DNA of 28,617 nucleotides, from contig DASUBU010000152.1 of the NCBI GenBank assembly GCA_035763125.1, forward strand, positions 1-28,617. Direction: 5' to 3'. Numbering within the stretch: position 1 is the first letter of the stretch; each line of letters begins with the position of its first letter. Source of the DNA: SMAG-U1939 sp035763125 (GTDB lineage Bacteria > Chloroflexota > Ktedonobacteria > Ktedonobacterales > JADMIN01). The position numbers were made by a program, and so were the translations under genes. Below, in pieces: positions 6,498 to 14,833 of this stretch. The notes beneath the pieces are model-generated. The model was not told the origin of the DNA and did not search any database. It was given only the letters and a program-made list of their open reading frames with translations.

Positions 6498-8942
6498 CTA
6501 TCCGGTGCTCGTTTGCTTGTCCCGGGCTGCCTCGATCCACTGCACGATACGGTCCGGTGTGGCGGGCAGCTCGTTGCAGCGGACTCCAAACGGGGACAGG
6601 GCGTCGTCAATCGCGGCAGAGAGGGCCGCGGGGGTCATCATCCGGCCGCCCTCGCCACCCCCTTTGATGCCATGGACGGTGAACGGCGAGGGGGTCTCGA
6701 CGTGGCCAATCTCCAGTTCCGGCACCTCCATGGAGGTGGGGATCAGGTAGTCCATATAGCTACCGGTGAGGAGCTGTCCGTCAGGCCCATAGACAAACTG
6801 CTCATACAGCGCGGTTCCGATGCCCTGCGCGGTCCCACCCACCACCTGGCCGGCGAGCGAGCGGGGATTGACGACCGTTCCCGCATCGTGCACCGCCACA
6901 TACTTGAGGAAGCTGATGTGCCCGGTCTCGATATCAACCTCGATGACCGGGAGGTGGCAGGCATGGCCGACGAAGGGATAGAAGACCCCCAGGTTGGTGC
7001 GGTCGGCGTTGGGCATCGTGGTGTAGGGATGATCGTAGACCTTGTTGGCCTCCAATCCGCTCTCGATCTCATCTGGCAGACTGTGCTTGAACAGGTGCGT
7101 CCACAGAGCGATCTCGGCCAGCGATTTGCTGCGCGACGGGTTGCCCTTGACGCGCACCGCGCCGTCATGCCACTCCAGATCCGCGACGTTGGCCTCCAGC
7201 AGGTGTTCGGCCACCTTGAACGCCTTGTCTTTGATGCGCTCGGCCGCGCCGCGCACCGCCCCGGCGACCATGACCGTGAAGCGGCTTCCGCCCGGGCCAG
7301 TCGCGGGCAGGCCGTTGTTGGAGCCCGCGTAGACCACCGCCACTGAGTAGGGATCAACATCGAACTCCTCGGCCACCAGTTGGGCCACCATGGTCTCGGC
7401 GGCCTGGCCCCAGAACGCCTGCGAATAGAGGGTGGCGGTGACGCTGCCGGTGGCATCCACGTTCAGCCGGACGCTCTCGGGCGAGCTGGTGACCTTGGCC
7501 GCCGGCTCATCGAACCAGAACCAGAACTCGGTCGCCGAGAAGACGCTGCGCTCCTGCGCGCTGATGACGCCGATGCCGACATAACGCCCCTGCTGGCGCA
7601 GCCGCTCCTGCTCTTTGCGCCAGGCATCGTAGTCGAGCATCTCCACCGCCTTGTTCAGCACCGCCTCGTAGTTTCCGCTGTCGTACATGTTGCCGGTGGG
7701 GATGAAGTAGGGGAACTGATCCGGCTGGATGAAGTTCATGCGCCGGATCGCGACCGGGTCCATCTGCAGTTGCCGCGCGACCAGGTCAACCATGCGCTCG
7801 ACCATCCAGTTCGTCACTTCGGAGCCAAAGCCGCGGTAGGCGCCCTGCTGGTTCTTGTTGGTCAAGGCCGCCTGCAACTGGTACTGCGCGCTCTTGATGC
7901 GATACGGTCCCGTCAGCTGTGCCAGCGAGTTGCCGTGGGTGCCGGTGCCAAACTGGATATAGGCGCCGTAGTCGTCAATCACCTTCAGGCGCAGGCTGCG
8001 CAGCGTGCCATCCCGCATGGCGGCCATCTCGGCCTCGTAGATGCGGTCCGAGCCATGGTGGTCGGAATTGCTGATGTTGTCGAGGCGGTCCTCGATCAGC
8101 TTGACCGGCCGGCCGACCAGCTTGGCAAGCATCCCGGCGACGACCGGAACCTTGACTGCCCAGAACTTCGAGCCGAAGCTGCCCCCGGCGTTGATGGGGA
8201 TCATATCGAGCTTGTTGCTGGGCACATTCAAGGTGTTGGCCACCATGAAGAGGAAATGGGTGAAGGTCAGCGAGTTGCAGTAGATCGTCAGCTTGCCGCT
8301 GCCGATATCGAAATCGGCCACCGCGCCGACCGTCTCCAGCGGCTGCCCACTGGAGCGATGCCAGCGCAGGCGGTCGCGCACCACGACCTCGGCCTCGGCG
8401 AAGTCCCGGTCCACCTCGCCGAACTTGAAGGTGCGCTCGTAGGCCAGGTTGGAACCCAGCGCGTCATGCACCAGTGCCGCGCCTGGCTCCAGGGCGGCCT
8501 CCGGATCCACCACAGGCGCGAGCGGCTCATACTCGACCTCGATCAGATCGCGCGCGTCCTCCGCGATGTAGCGACTCTCGGCGACGACGGCGACCACACT
8601 CTCGCCGACGTAGCGCACTTTCTCATAGGCGAGGCAGCGCCAGACGTGCTTATCTGGCGCCGGGCCGAAGTCGGGCATGGGATTGCACAGCTCGGCCGCC
8701 TCGGCTCCGGTCACCACCGCCACCACGCCCGGAAGCTGGCGCGCCGCTTCGACGTTGATCCGGGTGATCCGCGCATGGGCGTAGGGGCTGCGCAACGTGG
8801 CGGCGTGCAGCATGCCTGGCAGACTGATATCGTCAACATAGTGGCCGCGCCCGGTCAGAAAGCGCGGATCTTCCACCCGGCGGATGGACTTGCCGACCCA
8901 TTTGCGCTCGGCTCCATCATGCTGATCTGTGGATTGCGTCAT
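6498..8942 (-). CDS. xanthine dehydrogenase-family molybdenum-binding subunit (CoxL/XdhB-like)
   Basis: An 814-aa Mo-cofactor subunit that hydroxylates an N-heterocycle, aldehyde or similar carbon with water as oxygen donor. The N-terminus VGKSIRRVEDPRFLTGRGHYVDD is the usual entry of this family. GGSFGSK (253-259) binds the dioxo-molybdenum cytosine dinucleotide region, and Glu764 in GGGEGG is the conserved catalytic base. The active-site loop reads GAYRGFGSEV (367-376). It lacks the Cys of CO dehydrogenase form I (AYRCSFR), so CO oxidation is unlikely. The loop around Glu764 (KGGGEGGRMM) differs from the common KGVGEAG. The ATG overlaps the stop of the 2Fe-2S subunit gene (ATGA), with AGGAG 8 bases upstream. 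It is the last gene of a three-gene operon. Confidence 0.92.
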   Translation of the reverse strand: MTQSTDQHDGAERKWVGKSIRRVEDPRFLTGRGHYVDDISLPGMLHAATLRSPYAHARITRINVEAARQLPGVVAVVTGAEAAELCNPMPDFGPAPDKHVWRCLAYEKVRYVGESVVAVVAESRYIAEDARDLIEVEYEPLAPVVDPEAALEPGAALVHDALGSNLAYERTFKFGEVDRDFAEAEVVVRDRLRWHRSSGQPLETVGAVADFDIGSGKLTIYCNSLTFTHFLFMVANTLNVPSNKLDMIPINAGGSFGSKFWAVKVPVVAGMLAKLVGRPVKLIEDRLDNISNSDHHGSDRIYEAEMAAMRDGTLRSLRLKVIDDYGAYIQFGTGTHGNSLAQLTGPYRIKSAQYQLQAALTNKNQQGAYRGFGSEVTNWMVERMVDLVARQLQMDPVAIRRMNFIQPDQFPYFIPTGNMYDSGNYEAVLNKAVEMLDYDAWRKEQERLRQQGRYVGIGVISAQERSVFSATEFWFWFDEPAAKVTSSPESVRLNVDATGSVTATLYSQAFWGQAAETMVAQLVAEEFDVDPYSVAVVYAGSNNGLPATGPGGSRFTVMVAGAVRGAAERIKDKAFKVAEHLLEANVADLEWHDGAVRVKGNPSRSKSLAEIALWTHLFKHSLPDEIESGLEANKVYDHPYTTMPNADRTNLGVFYPFVGHACHLPVIEVDIETGHISFLKYVAVHDAGTVVNPRSLAGQVVGGTAQGIGTALYEQFVYGPDGQLLTGSYMDYLIPTSMEVPELEIGHVETPSPFTVHGIKGGGEGGRMMTPAALSAAIDDALSPFGVRCNELPATPDRIVQWIEAARDKQTSTG

Positions 8943-9706
8943 GGTCGCTGCTCCTCTTCGACGGGAGGCTGCTGCGTGATCGCGCCGCGGTTCTCGCCCT
9001 CCCCGGCCAGGCGGTGAGGCTCGTCCTCGTATGGCTCCTCCTCCGCGACATGCCTCGCGACCTCGTCGGGCGCGGGGCCATGCTCAGTCTTGCTGAGTGG
9101 CGATCCCGGCGGTTGGCTGCTCGGCGGGTGGCCGCTGGACGTGATCTCATCCGCCGGGGTTCCTTCCGCATGCATCCCGACGAGCACTGGTTCCTGCGGG
9201 GCCTCTGTGGCAGCCGCGGCGACCGCGGACGCGGCCCGCATACGCTGCGCGCCATCCAGAACGGCATCCACGATGAACTGATAGCCCGTGCAGCGGCAGA
9301 GTTGACCGGCGATGCCTTCGCGCACCTCGGCGCGGGTTGGGTTGGGTGTGTCGCGCAGGATCTCCAGGGAGCGCAGGATCATCGCGGGGGTACAGTAGCC
9401 ACACTGTAGACCCTGCTGATCCCAGAAGGCCTCCTGCAGCGGGTGAAGCTTGCCACCCTGGCTCAGCGCTTCGACTGTCGTGATCTCCTGGCCGTCAGCC
9501 TGAACGGCGAAGGTGATACAGGAGCGGATCGTCTCCCCGTTCAGCAGCACAGTGCAGGTGCCACAGACTCCATGCTCGCAGCCGATATGGACGCTGGCGA
9601 GACCGAGGTCCTCACGCAGGAAGTCCACCAGCAGACGGCGGACCTCGACCTCGCGCTCGACCAGCTGTGAGTTCACAACCATCTTGACGCGCCGGTAATC
9701 GCTCAT
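8939..9706 (-). CDS. 2Fe-2S subunit of the molybdenum hydroxylase, with long C-terminal tail
   Basis: 255 aa from the ATG at 9706, which overlaps the stop of the FAD-subunit gene (ATGA) and has GGAGGGA just upstream. The plant-ferredoxin-type cluster uses Cys43, 48, 51 and 63 (HIGCEHGVCGTC...SC). The second 2Fe-2S domain uses Cys102, 105, 137 and 139 (LQCGYCTPAMI...GQLCRCTGYQ). The subunit passes electrons from the Mo centre to FAD in the cytoplasm. Family members usually stop near residue 160, right after the helix VDAVLDGAQRM. Here about 95 further residues follow, rich in Ala, Pro, Glu and Ser, ending in acidic EEEPYEDEP and PPVEEEQ stretches, probably disordered. All eight cluster cysteines are present. 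Confidence 0.92.
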   Translation of the reverse strand: MSDYRRVKMVVNSQLVEREVEVRRLLVDFLREDLGLASVHIGCEHGVCGTCTVLLNGETIRSCITFAVQADGQEITTVEALSQGGKLHPLQEAFWDQQGLQCGYCTPAMILRSLEILRDTPNPTRAEVREGIAGQLCRCTGYQFIVDAVLDGAQRMRAASAVAAAATEAPQEPVLVGMHAEGTPADEITSSGHPPSSQPPGSPLSKTEHGPAPDEVARHVAEEEPYEDEPHRLAGEGENRGAITQQPPVEEEQRP

Positions 9707-10578
9707 GCGATCCCTCCATGGGCCCGGTCCAGGGCCTGGTCCAATGCCCGTCGCACACACGCCCGCGCGATACGACGGCGATACTCTGCACTGCCCTGTA
9801 GGTCCGAGTTGGGAGTAAGCCCCTCGACGGCCGCCTCGGCGGCGGCCGCGCGTTCATCGGGGAGGCCCTGAGCGCCCAGGAGCACCTGCTCGGCCTTGCG
9901 CGCGCGCACCGGCCGGTCGCTGACGCCGCAGAGCACGATGGCGGCATCGTCAATCACCTGGCTGTCGGCGCGCAGATGGAGCTGGACGGCGGCCCCGGCG
10001 ATCGCATAATCGCCATGCCGATGGCTGTACTCGACGAACGCATACGGCCCTTCGCGTCGCTTGACACGCACTTCCTTCAGCAGCTCGCCCGGCTGTATCG
10101 TCGTCGTGAGCGCGCCCTGCAAGAAGTCCGCGATGGGCTGCGCGCGCTCACCCTGCTGGCTGGTGAGCACGACCTCGGCATCCAGAGCCATAAGCGCGGC
10201 GGGGAGCTCGGCGGAGGGATCGGCGTGGGCTACGCTGCCGCACACGGTACCCCGATGCCGGATGGTAGGGTGCCCCACCAGCCTGACAGCCTCGGTGAGG
10301 AGCGGACACTGTTCTGCCGCGTCGGCCGAGCGTTCGAGCGTGGATTGGCGCACCCGTGCGCCGATGGCGAGCCACCCATTCTCTCCCCGAAGGTACTCGA
10401 GCTCGTTGATGCGGTTGATGTCAACCAGGTGCGCGGGAGTCGCGAGCCGAAAGTTCATCAGGGGAACCAAGCTTTGGCCTCCCGCAAGGATGCGGGCCTC
10501 ATCGCCGAGGGTGGCGAGCGTCGCGTGGGCCTCGCCGAGGCTGGTTGGCGCATGATAGACAAACGGCGGTGGTTTCAT
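9703..10578 (-). CDS. FAD-binding subunit of the molybdenum hydroxylase (CoxM-like)
   Basis: 291 aa. The FAD pyrophosphate-binding motifs are AGGQSLVPLMNFRLA (32-46) and TIRHRGTVCGSVAHADP (105-121). The second is usually T-x-GG-N/S; here it is TVCGS. This subunit takes electrons from the 2Fe-2S protein and hands them to the final acceptor. The ATG at 10578 is supported by AGGAGGA about 9 bases upstream; the open frame extends 121 codons further, but those codons run through tandem repeats and read as non-coding. It is the first gene of the operon FAD-2Fe-2S-Mo, the common order in Cox/Kdh-type systems. Confidence 0.92.
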   Translation of the reverse strand: MKPPPFVYHAPTSLGEAHATLATLGDEARILAGGQSLVPLMNFRLATPAHLVDINRINELEYLRGENGWLAIGARVRQSTLERSADAAEQCPLLTEAVRLVGHPTIRHRGTVCGSVAHADPSAELPAALMALDAEVVLTSQQGERAQPIADFLQGALTTTIQPGELLKEVRVKRREGPYAFVEYSHRHGDYAIAGAAVQLHLRADSQVIDDAAIVLCGVSDRPVRARKAEQVLLGAQGLPDERAAAAEAAVEGLTPNSDLQGSAEYRRRIARACVRRALDQALDRAHGGIA

Positions 10579-10735
10579 GCCCCCTGTCCTCCTCCTATCC
10601 GATGATGTCGCTCCAACGTGTCGGCTGGTATCCCCCAACCCTGTGCGGCCGGATGCGCCGTATCCGCCTTGCGCCCGTATTGCATGCGAACAGCAGACCG
10701 CTGAGGTAGTGGCGCGGCGTTGTGCACTCCTCAAT

Positions 10736-10823
10736 AGCGGTCGAACTGGTGCGGTCGAACTGGTGCGGTCGAACTGGTCGTCAAACTGGGCGCGGAGTCG
10801 GTCAATCGTGGAATCGGTCAATC
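10736..10823. repeat. two adjoining tandem-repeat families upstream of the hydroxylase operon
   Basis: AGCGGTCGAACTGG (10736-10749) is followed by two exact copies of TGCGGTCGAACTGG (10750-10763, 10764-10777) and a shortened copy TCGTCAAACTGG (10778-10789). Next come GCGGAGTCGGTCAATC (10792-10807) and GTGGAATCGGTCAATC (10808-10823), differing at two positions. All units share a GGTC(G)AA core. The block starts 158 bases upstream of the FAD-subunit ATG, inside an otherwise empty gap of about 480 bases, and could be an operator array. Confidence 0.7.
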
Positions 10824-10841
10824 GCATTGGGCGTGGGGATG

Positions 10842-10862
10842 GTGGGCTAGCGTGGGCTAAGC
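10842..10862. repeat. short direct repeat GTGGGCTA
   Basis: Two near-identical units, GTGGGCTAGC and GTGGGCTAAGC, lie back to back 19 bases beyond the larger repeat block in the same gap (10579-11060). I see no other structure in the remainder of that gap. Confidence 0.45.
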
Positions 10863-11060
10863 ATGGCGGGCGGCGCCTCCTGCCGATGCTGCGTGCATAC
10901 GAGACGGCTTCCTGCCCACCGCAGCACAAACCGCGCCACATCTGACCAACCAGTGGCTAAGAAATCATCTGAAGACTGATACCGGGCAGGTGGCGGTCGC
11001 GGGTGACATCGGCGCGGCATGGGTGAGGATGGGATAGCGCTGGCCCTGTGCGTCCGCGGA

Positions 11061-13448
11061 TCAGCTCCGGCTGTTCGCGGACGTCGCCTGCGCGATGGCC
11101 GACCACACCTTCTGAGCCGTCAGCGGCATATCGAGGGCGGTGACGCCCAGGGGTGCGAGCGCATCAAGCACCGCGCTCACGATCGCGGGCGGGCCGCCGA
11201 TGGTGCCGGCTTCGCCGGTGCCTTTGGCCCCCAGCGGGTTGAGCGGCGACGGCGTCTCAATGGAATCACTCACGACCGCCGGGAGCTGAGCGGCCTTCGG
11301 CAGAGCGTAATCCAACAGCGTGCCGGCAAGCGGCTGGCCGCTAGCAGGGTCATATCCGGCCTCTTCGTAGAGCGCCTGCCCGATGCCCTGAGCCAGCCCG
11401 CCTCGCACCTGAGCTTCGACGAGATACGGATTGAGGACGCGCCCGCAATCGTCAACCGCCACAAACGTGACGACGCCCGCCTCCCCCGTCTCTGTATCCA
11501 CTTCGACCACGGCGATATATGCGCCGGAGGCGTACGTGACGCCTGGCGGCGTGAAGTCACGCCACGCTGCTAGCCCTTCGATGGATCTGCCGTTGAAAGG
11601 ATTTGGCGGCTCGTGCTCGATCAGATCGGGCTGCTCCTCGACCATGCGGGCGACCTCGCCGAGTGCGACGGCGCGGCTCGCCACGCCTTTCACCATCACC
11701 TTCCCGTCCGCGATCACCAGGTCAGCGGGGTCAACCTCCAGGCGTTCCGCCACCACCCGCAGTGTCTTCTCACGTAGCGCCTCCGCAGCCAGCAGCACCG
11801 CGGTCCCCGCCGTCTGGAGTGTCCGGCTGCCAAACGTGCCGATGCCGAATGCCGGCAGGTCGCTGTCGCCCATCTGCACGACCACACTGGACATGGGCAG
11901 GCCAAAGACCGGGGCGGCAATCTGCGCGAACGTAGTGAAATGACCCTGCCCGTTGGTGGCGACGCCGCTCTGCACGAGCAGGGTGCCATCTGTCCTGAGG
12001 CGCACGGTGGCAGCCTCCTGCGGGATGCCCGGTCCCGTGCCGCCGAACGCTCCGCCAGTGCTCTCGATGAAGGTCGCGACGCCGATGCCAAGCGCATGTG
12101 TATCGTTTGCGGCGCGGCGGGCACGTTGCTTCTCGCGCCAGCCATGGTAATCGGCGAGGTCGAGCGCGCGGTCGAGCACCGCCTCGTAGTTGCCACTGTC
12201 GTACGTCAGTCCGGTCGGCGTGTGGTAGGGGAAGGCATCGGGCGCGATGAGGTTGTGCCGGCGCACCTCGGCGGGATCGAGGGCCAGCTCGGCGGCGATG
12301 CGGTCCATCGTCCGCTCCAGGATGTAGGTCGCCTCGGGCCTGCCAGCGCCCCGGTACGGCGCGGTCGGTACCTTGTTTGTCAGCACACCCGCCACGGTGC
12401 CCTCCACCGCTTGTACGCGATACGGCCCGCAAAGCAACGTCGGCATGCGCGCCGGCACCATGGCAGTCATCGGTGAGAGAAAGGCACCGAGGTCACCGAA
12501 GATGCGCACTTTGAGGCCGAGCAGCAGACCATCGTTCTGAAAGGCAGCCTCGACGTAGCTGATCTGGCCGCGGCCTTGTGTCTGCGCTTGCAGGTTCTCG
12601 CTGCGCGTCTCGATCCATTTGACGGGCCGGCCCTGGGCGACCGCGAGCCAGGCGGCAACGTATTCTTCCCCAACGAAACGCGTCTTGCTGCCAAACCCAC
12701 CACCCACATCGGCGTTGATCACGCGCACCTGCGCGCGGTCCAGGCCAAGCATGCCGGCCAGGGCGTCGCGAGCCGAGAACACCGCCTGGGAAGAGAGCCA
12801 GGCGTGCAGCTCGCCGGTCTCGGGCTGGTAGTCAAACAGGCAGGCCCGGGGCTCGAGCGAACAGGGCGCGAGCCGCTGATTGACCAGGCGCAGCGTGACC
12901 CGCCGATCCGCTCGCGCAAACGCGGCCTCGATGTCGCCGCCGCCCACCTGCGTCTCAAAGGCGATGTTCGAGCCGAGGTCGTCATAGAGCAGCGGCGCGT
13001 CCGGCGCCATCGCCGCTTCGACATCAACCGCCACCGGCAGCGGCGCGTACTCGATCTCTACCAGGCCGACGGCGCTCTCCGCGGTTTCGGGAGTCTCGGC
13101 AAGGATGACCGCCACCGGATCGCCCACATAACGGACTCTCCCTACGGCCAGCGGGCGGCGCTCTGGCGCCTTGAGTCCGGGCAGCGGCACGCCAATCTGG
13201 AACGGATGCAGTGCCTCCATCAGGTCCGCACCTGAGAGCGCGGCTACTACACCCGGCTGCGCCTGTGCGCGTTCGAGATTGATGCCGGTGATGTCGGCAT
13301 GGGCATAGGGGCTGCGCACAAAGGCGGCGTGCAGCATCGGCGGTCTATCGGGCAGTCGCACGTCGTCCACGAACTGGCCCCGACCCGTGATCAGTCGTTC
13401 GTCCTCGATCCGCCGTGGCGGGTTGGCCGGCAGCGATATCTCGCGCAC
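11061..13448 (-). CDS. stand-alone xanthine dehydrogenase-family Mo-binding subunit
   Basis: A second large subunit, 795 aa from the GTG at 13448. I chose this start because AGGAGG lies 5 bases upstream; an ATG at 13484 is in frame but has no ribosome site. Visible family marks are PPRRIEDERLITGRGQFVDD near the N-terminus, GGGFGSK (249-255), the active-site loop APYRGAGRPEA (from residue 363) and the catalytic Glu746 in KGTGEAGT. The AYRGAGR loop is that of form II Cox-like enzymes, whose substrates are mostly unknown; these are not established CO oxidisers. No FAD or 2Fe-2S subunit gene adjoins it on either side. It could borrow the subunits of the downstream operon, with the gap of about 480 bases between. 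Overall sequence differs strongly from the other large subunit, so it is not a recent copy. Confidence 0.9.
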   Translation of the reverse strand: MREISLPANPPRRIEDERLITGRGQFVDDVRLPDRPPMLHAAFVRSPYAHADITGINLERAQAQPGVVAALSGADLMEALHPFQIGVPLPGLKAPERRPLAVGRVRYVGDPVAVILAETPETAESAVGLVEIEYAPLPVAVDVEAAMAPDAPLLYDDLGSNIAFETQVGGGDIEAAFARADRRVTLRLVNQRLAPCSLEPRACLFDYQPETGELHAWLSSQAVFSARDALAGMLGLDRAQVRVINADVGGGFGSKTRFVGEEYVAAWLAVAQGRPVKWIETRSENLQAQTQGRGQISYVEAAFQNDGLLLGLKVRIFGDLGAFLSPMTAMVPARMPTLLCGPYRVQAVEGTVAGVLTNKVPTAPYRGAGRPEATYILERTMDRIAAELALDPAEVRRHNLIAPDAFPYHTPTGLTYDSGNYEAVLDRALDLADYHGWREKQRARRAANDTHALGIGVATFIESTGGAFGGTGPGIPQEAATVRLRTDGTLLVQSGVATNGQGHFTTFAQIAAPVFGLPMSSVVVQMGDSDLPAFGIGTFGSRTLQTAGTAVLLAAEALREKTLRVVAERLEVDPADLVIADGKVMVKGVASRAVALGEVARMVEEQPDLIEHEPPNPFNGRSIEGLAAWRDFTPPGVTYASGAYIAVVEVDTETGEAGVVTFVAVDDCGRVLNPYLVEAQVRGGLAQGIGQALYEEAGYDPASGQPLAGTLLDYALPKAAQLPAVVSDSIETPSPLNPLGAKGTGEAGTIGGPPAIVSAVLDALAPLGVTALDMPLTAQKVWSAIAQATSANSRS

Positions 13449-14112
13449 CACATCCTCCTGCTCAAACTGGATGGCTGCCATCATCAGGGCGCCACGGAAT
13501 CCGCTCTGCGGATGATCTCTTCGCCCATCTGCTAGGTCCTCACTTACGGGTACAGGCCCCGCAGCCTCGTGGGAGCTCAGCCGCTGGTGCCGCTAACGCG
13601 CTGTGATCGAGCCACTAACAGGTATAGCATAGGCGTCGAATGCCAGGTCCGAGTCGGGCTGGACCGGCTATCAGCGCGACCGAGACCACTTCGATCGCGC
13701 CTGCGGGTGCTCTGCTGGCCCGCTCGGCGCACGTGAGTGTTTCAGCCACGTATATGTATGCCCTCACCTGAAGTTCCTGCGCCGTCACGAGAGGGTTCGA
13801 CCCCCATCCACCGATGTGGCACTAATCATGCTGGCGATCGAGGGTGCAGATAGTCGTGTATGCGGATTCGCGCGTCTTGTAGCTCATCATTTCGTGTAGG
13901 CTTCCAAAGGACTCAATCCTGGTCTCGGTCTGGGACCACACTCGTGCCCATGTGATGGCAGGATCCTCGCGACCGCCACGCCCGCAGTGAGGAGCGTGCA
14001 TGCTCGCTAGAGCGCTGCCCTCCTCGAACAACATCGTATGCCTGTTTGTGTGTCGCGCCGCAGCGCATCCTTACCCATCCGGTCTATGCGCTGCCAGAGA
14101 GGAGCACTGACA
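13449..14112. other. intergenic region without a recognisable gene
   Basis: About 660 bases between divergent genes. A - strand frame at 13822-14034 (70 codons) reads partly like protein, but it has no ribosome site, no known motif and mixed codon use. The T-loop-like string GGTTCGACCCCCATCC near 13794 has no matching tRNA arms around it. Promoters for both flanking genes must lie here, but I cannot place them. Confidence 0.5.
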
Positions 14113-14517
14113 ATGGGCGAATCGGTGGGCCTCGACTGGGCTGAATACCTTCACAGCTTGTCGGAAGACGCGCTGGGTGAGCTTGCTGCCTGGTTGGCGG
14201 CCCAGCGCCTGGAGGCCTGGGAGTTTCTGGACATCGTTGACCGGGCCTATGTTCAGGCTGGGGAAGACCGGCGCGGAGAGACACTGACGTTCGTCACACG
14301 CTGGGGGCGCCCTGCTGTCGCGGGGTATGCCCGCCGCAAGCGTCACTTTGCCGAGCTCACGGCCACTATCGAAGAGGCCCGACAGCGCGGCGCCTTGCCG
14401 GGCGACGTTGCACCCGATGAGCTTCAACCCCTGCAACCGCAGCCGTCGTTGGTCAGGTCTCCATCCAAGGAGGACGTGCTCAATGCGCTGCACCGTGTCC
14501 AGGGTGGTTCGACATGA
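14113..14517 (+). CDS. hypothetical helical protein (134 aa)
   Basis: The ATG at 14113 has GAGGAG 9 bases upstream. Residues 6-100 look mostly helical and acidic-amphipathic (DWAEYLHSLSEDALGELAAW, then FLDIVDRAYVQAGED), followed by a basic helix YARRKRHFAELTATIEEARQ. The last 30 residues are Pro/Gln-rich (ELQPLQPQPS). No signal peptide or membrane segment is visible and I recognise no family. Its stop overlaps the start of a second small frame (ATGA). It stands apart from the acetyl-CoA synthetase by about 160 bases beyond that frame. Confidence 0.62.
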   Translation: MGESVGLDWAEYLHSLSEDALGELAAWLAAQRLEAWEFLDIVDRAYVQAGEDRRGETLTFVTRWGRPAVAGYARRKRHFAELTATIEEARQRGALPGDVAPDELQPLQPQPSLVRSPSKEDVLNALHRVQGGST

Positions 14518-14675
14518 GCGGAACAAGCGGGCTGGCCGCGATGGGCGGCGGCCAAGCCACGGGCAAGGCGATTGTATCGAGCGCGACCACCTCGACAGCC
14601 GCCGTTGACATTCTCGCCCGTGCTCCACCTGTACAGCATACTGCCGCGCTGTCTCGATTACCACCCGTGAGGTAG
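14514..14675 (+). CDS. small ORF coupled to the preceding gene (53 aa)
   Basis: An ATG overlapping the upstream TGA (ATGA) opens 53 codons with a Gly/Ala/Ser/Thr-rich product that starts MSGTSGLAAMGGGQATGKAI. There is no known motif and no membrane segment. The ATGA overlap is the main support. The composition is that of a disordered or secretion-tail-like peptide, but it is also typical of chance frames here. Confidence 0.3.
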   Translation: MSGTSGLAAMGGGQATGKAIVSSATTSTAAVDILARAPPVQHTAALSRLPPVR

Positions 14676-14833
14676 GCATTGAGGGCGCCGCAGATTGCGA
14701 CCCCGCGCGGGTGTCGCTGGCATCATGCGAGGCATCTCTCGAAAACACCCATATGCCGAAAGCACGGCGGAGACCGGCTCGGGTCAGAGGGCGACATCGG
14801 GGGGCGCTGGCCGGACGATTGAGGAGGTCATCG

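Noticed and set aside
7380..9017. 545-codon + strand open frame across the Mo and 2Fe-2S subunit genes
   Set aside because: Antisense shadow of a well-supported operon; His/Leu/Arg-rich product without motifs.
10579..10941. N-terminal extension of the FAD subunit (121 extra codons)
   Set aside because: It translates the tandem repeats into Arg/Ser-rich sequence, and a strong ribosome site favours the ATG at 10578.
6498..13448. Annotation of either large subunit as aerobic carbon monoxide dehydrogenase (coxL)
   Set aside because: Neither has the AYRCSFR loop of form I; AYRGFG and PYRGAGR point to other substrates.
13790..13812. T-loop-like string suggesting a tRNA
   Set aside because: No acceptor, D-arm or anticodon stem can be formed from the flanking bases.
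13822..14034. 70-codon - strand frame with partly protein-like sequence
   Set aside because: No ribosome site, no motif and mixed codon use; not enough to call a gene or a named relic.
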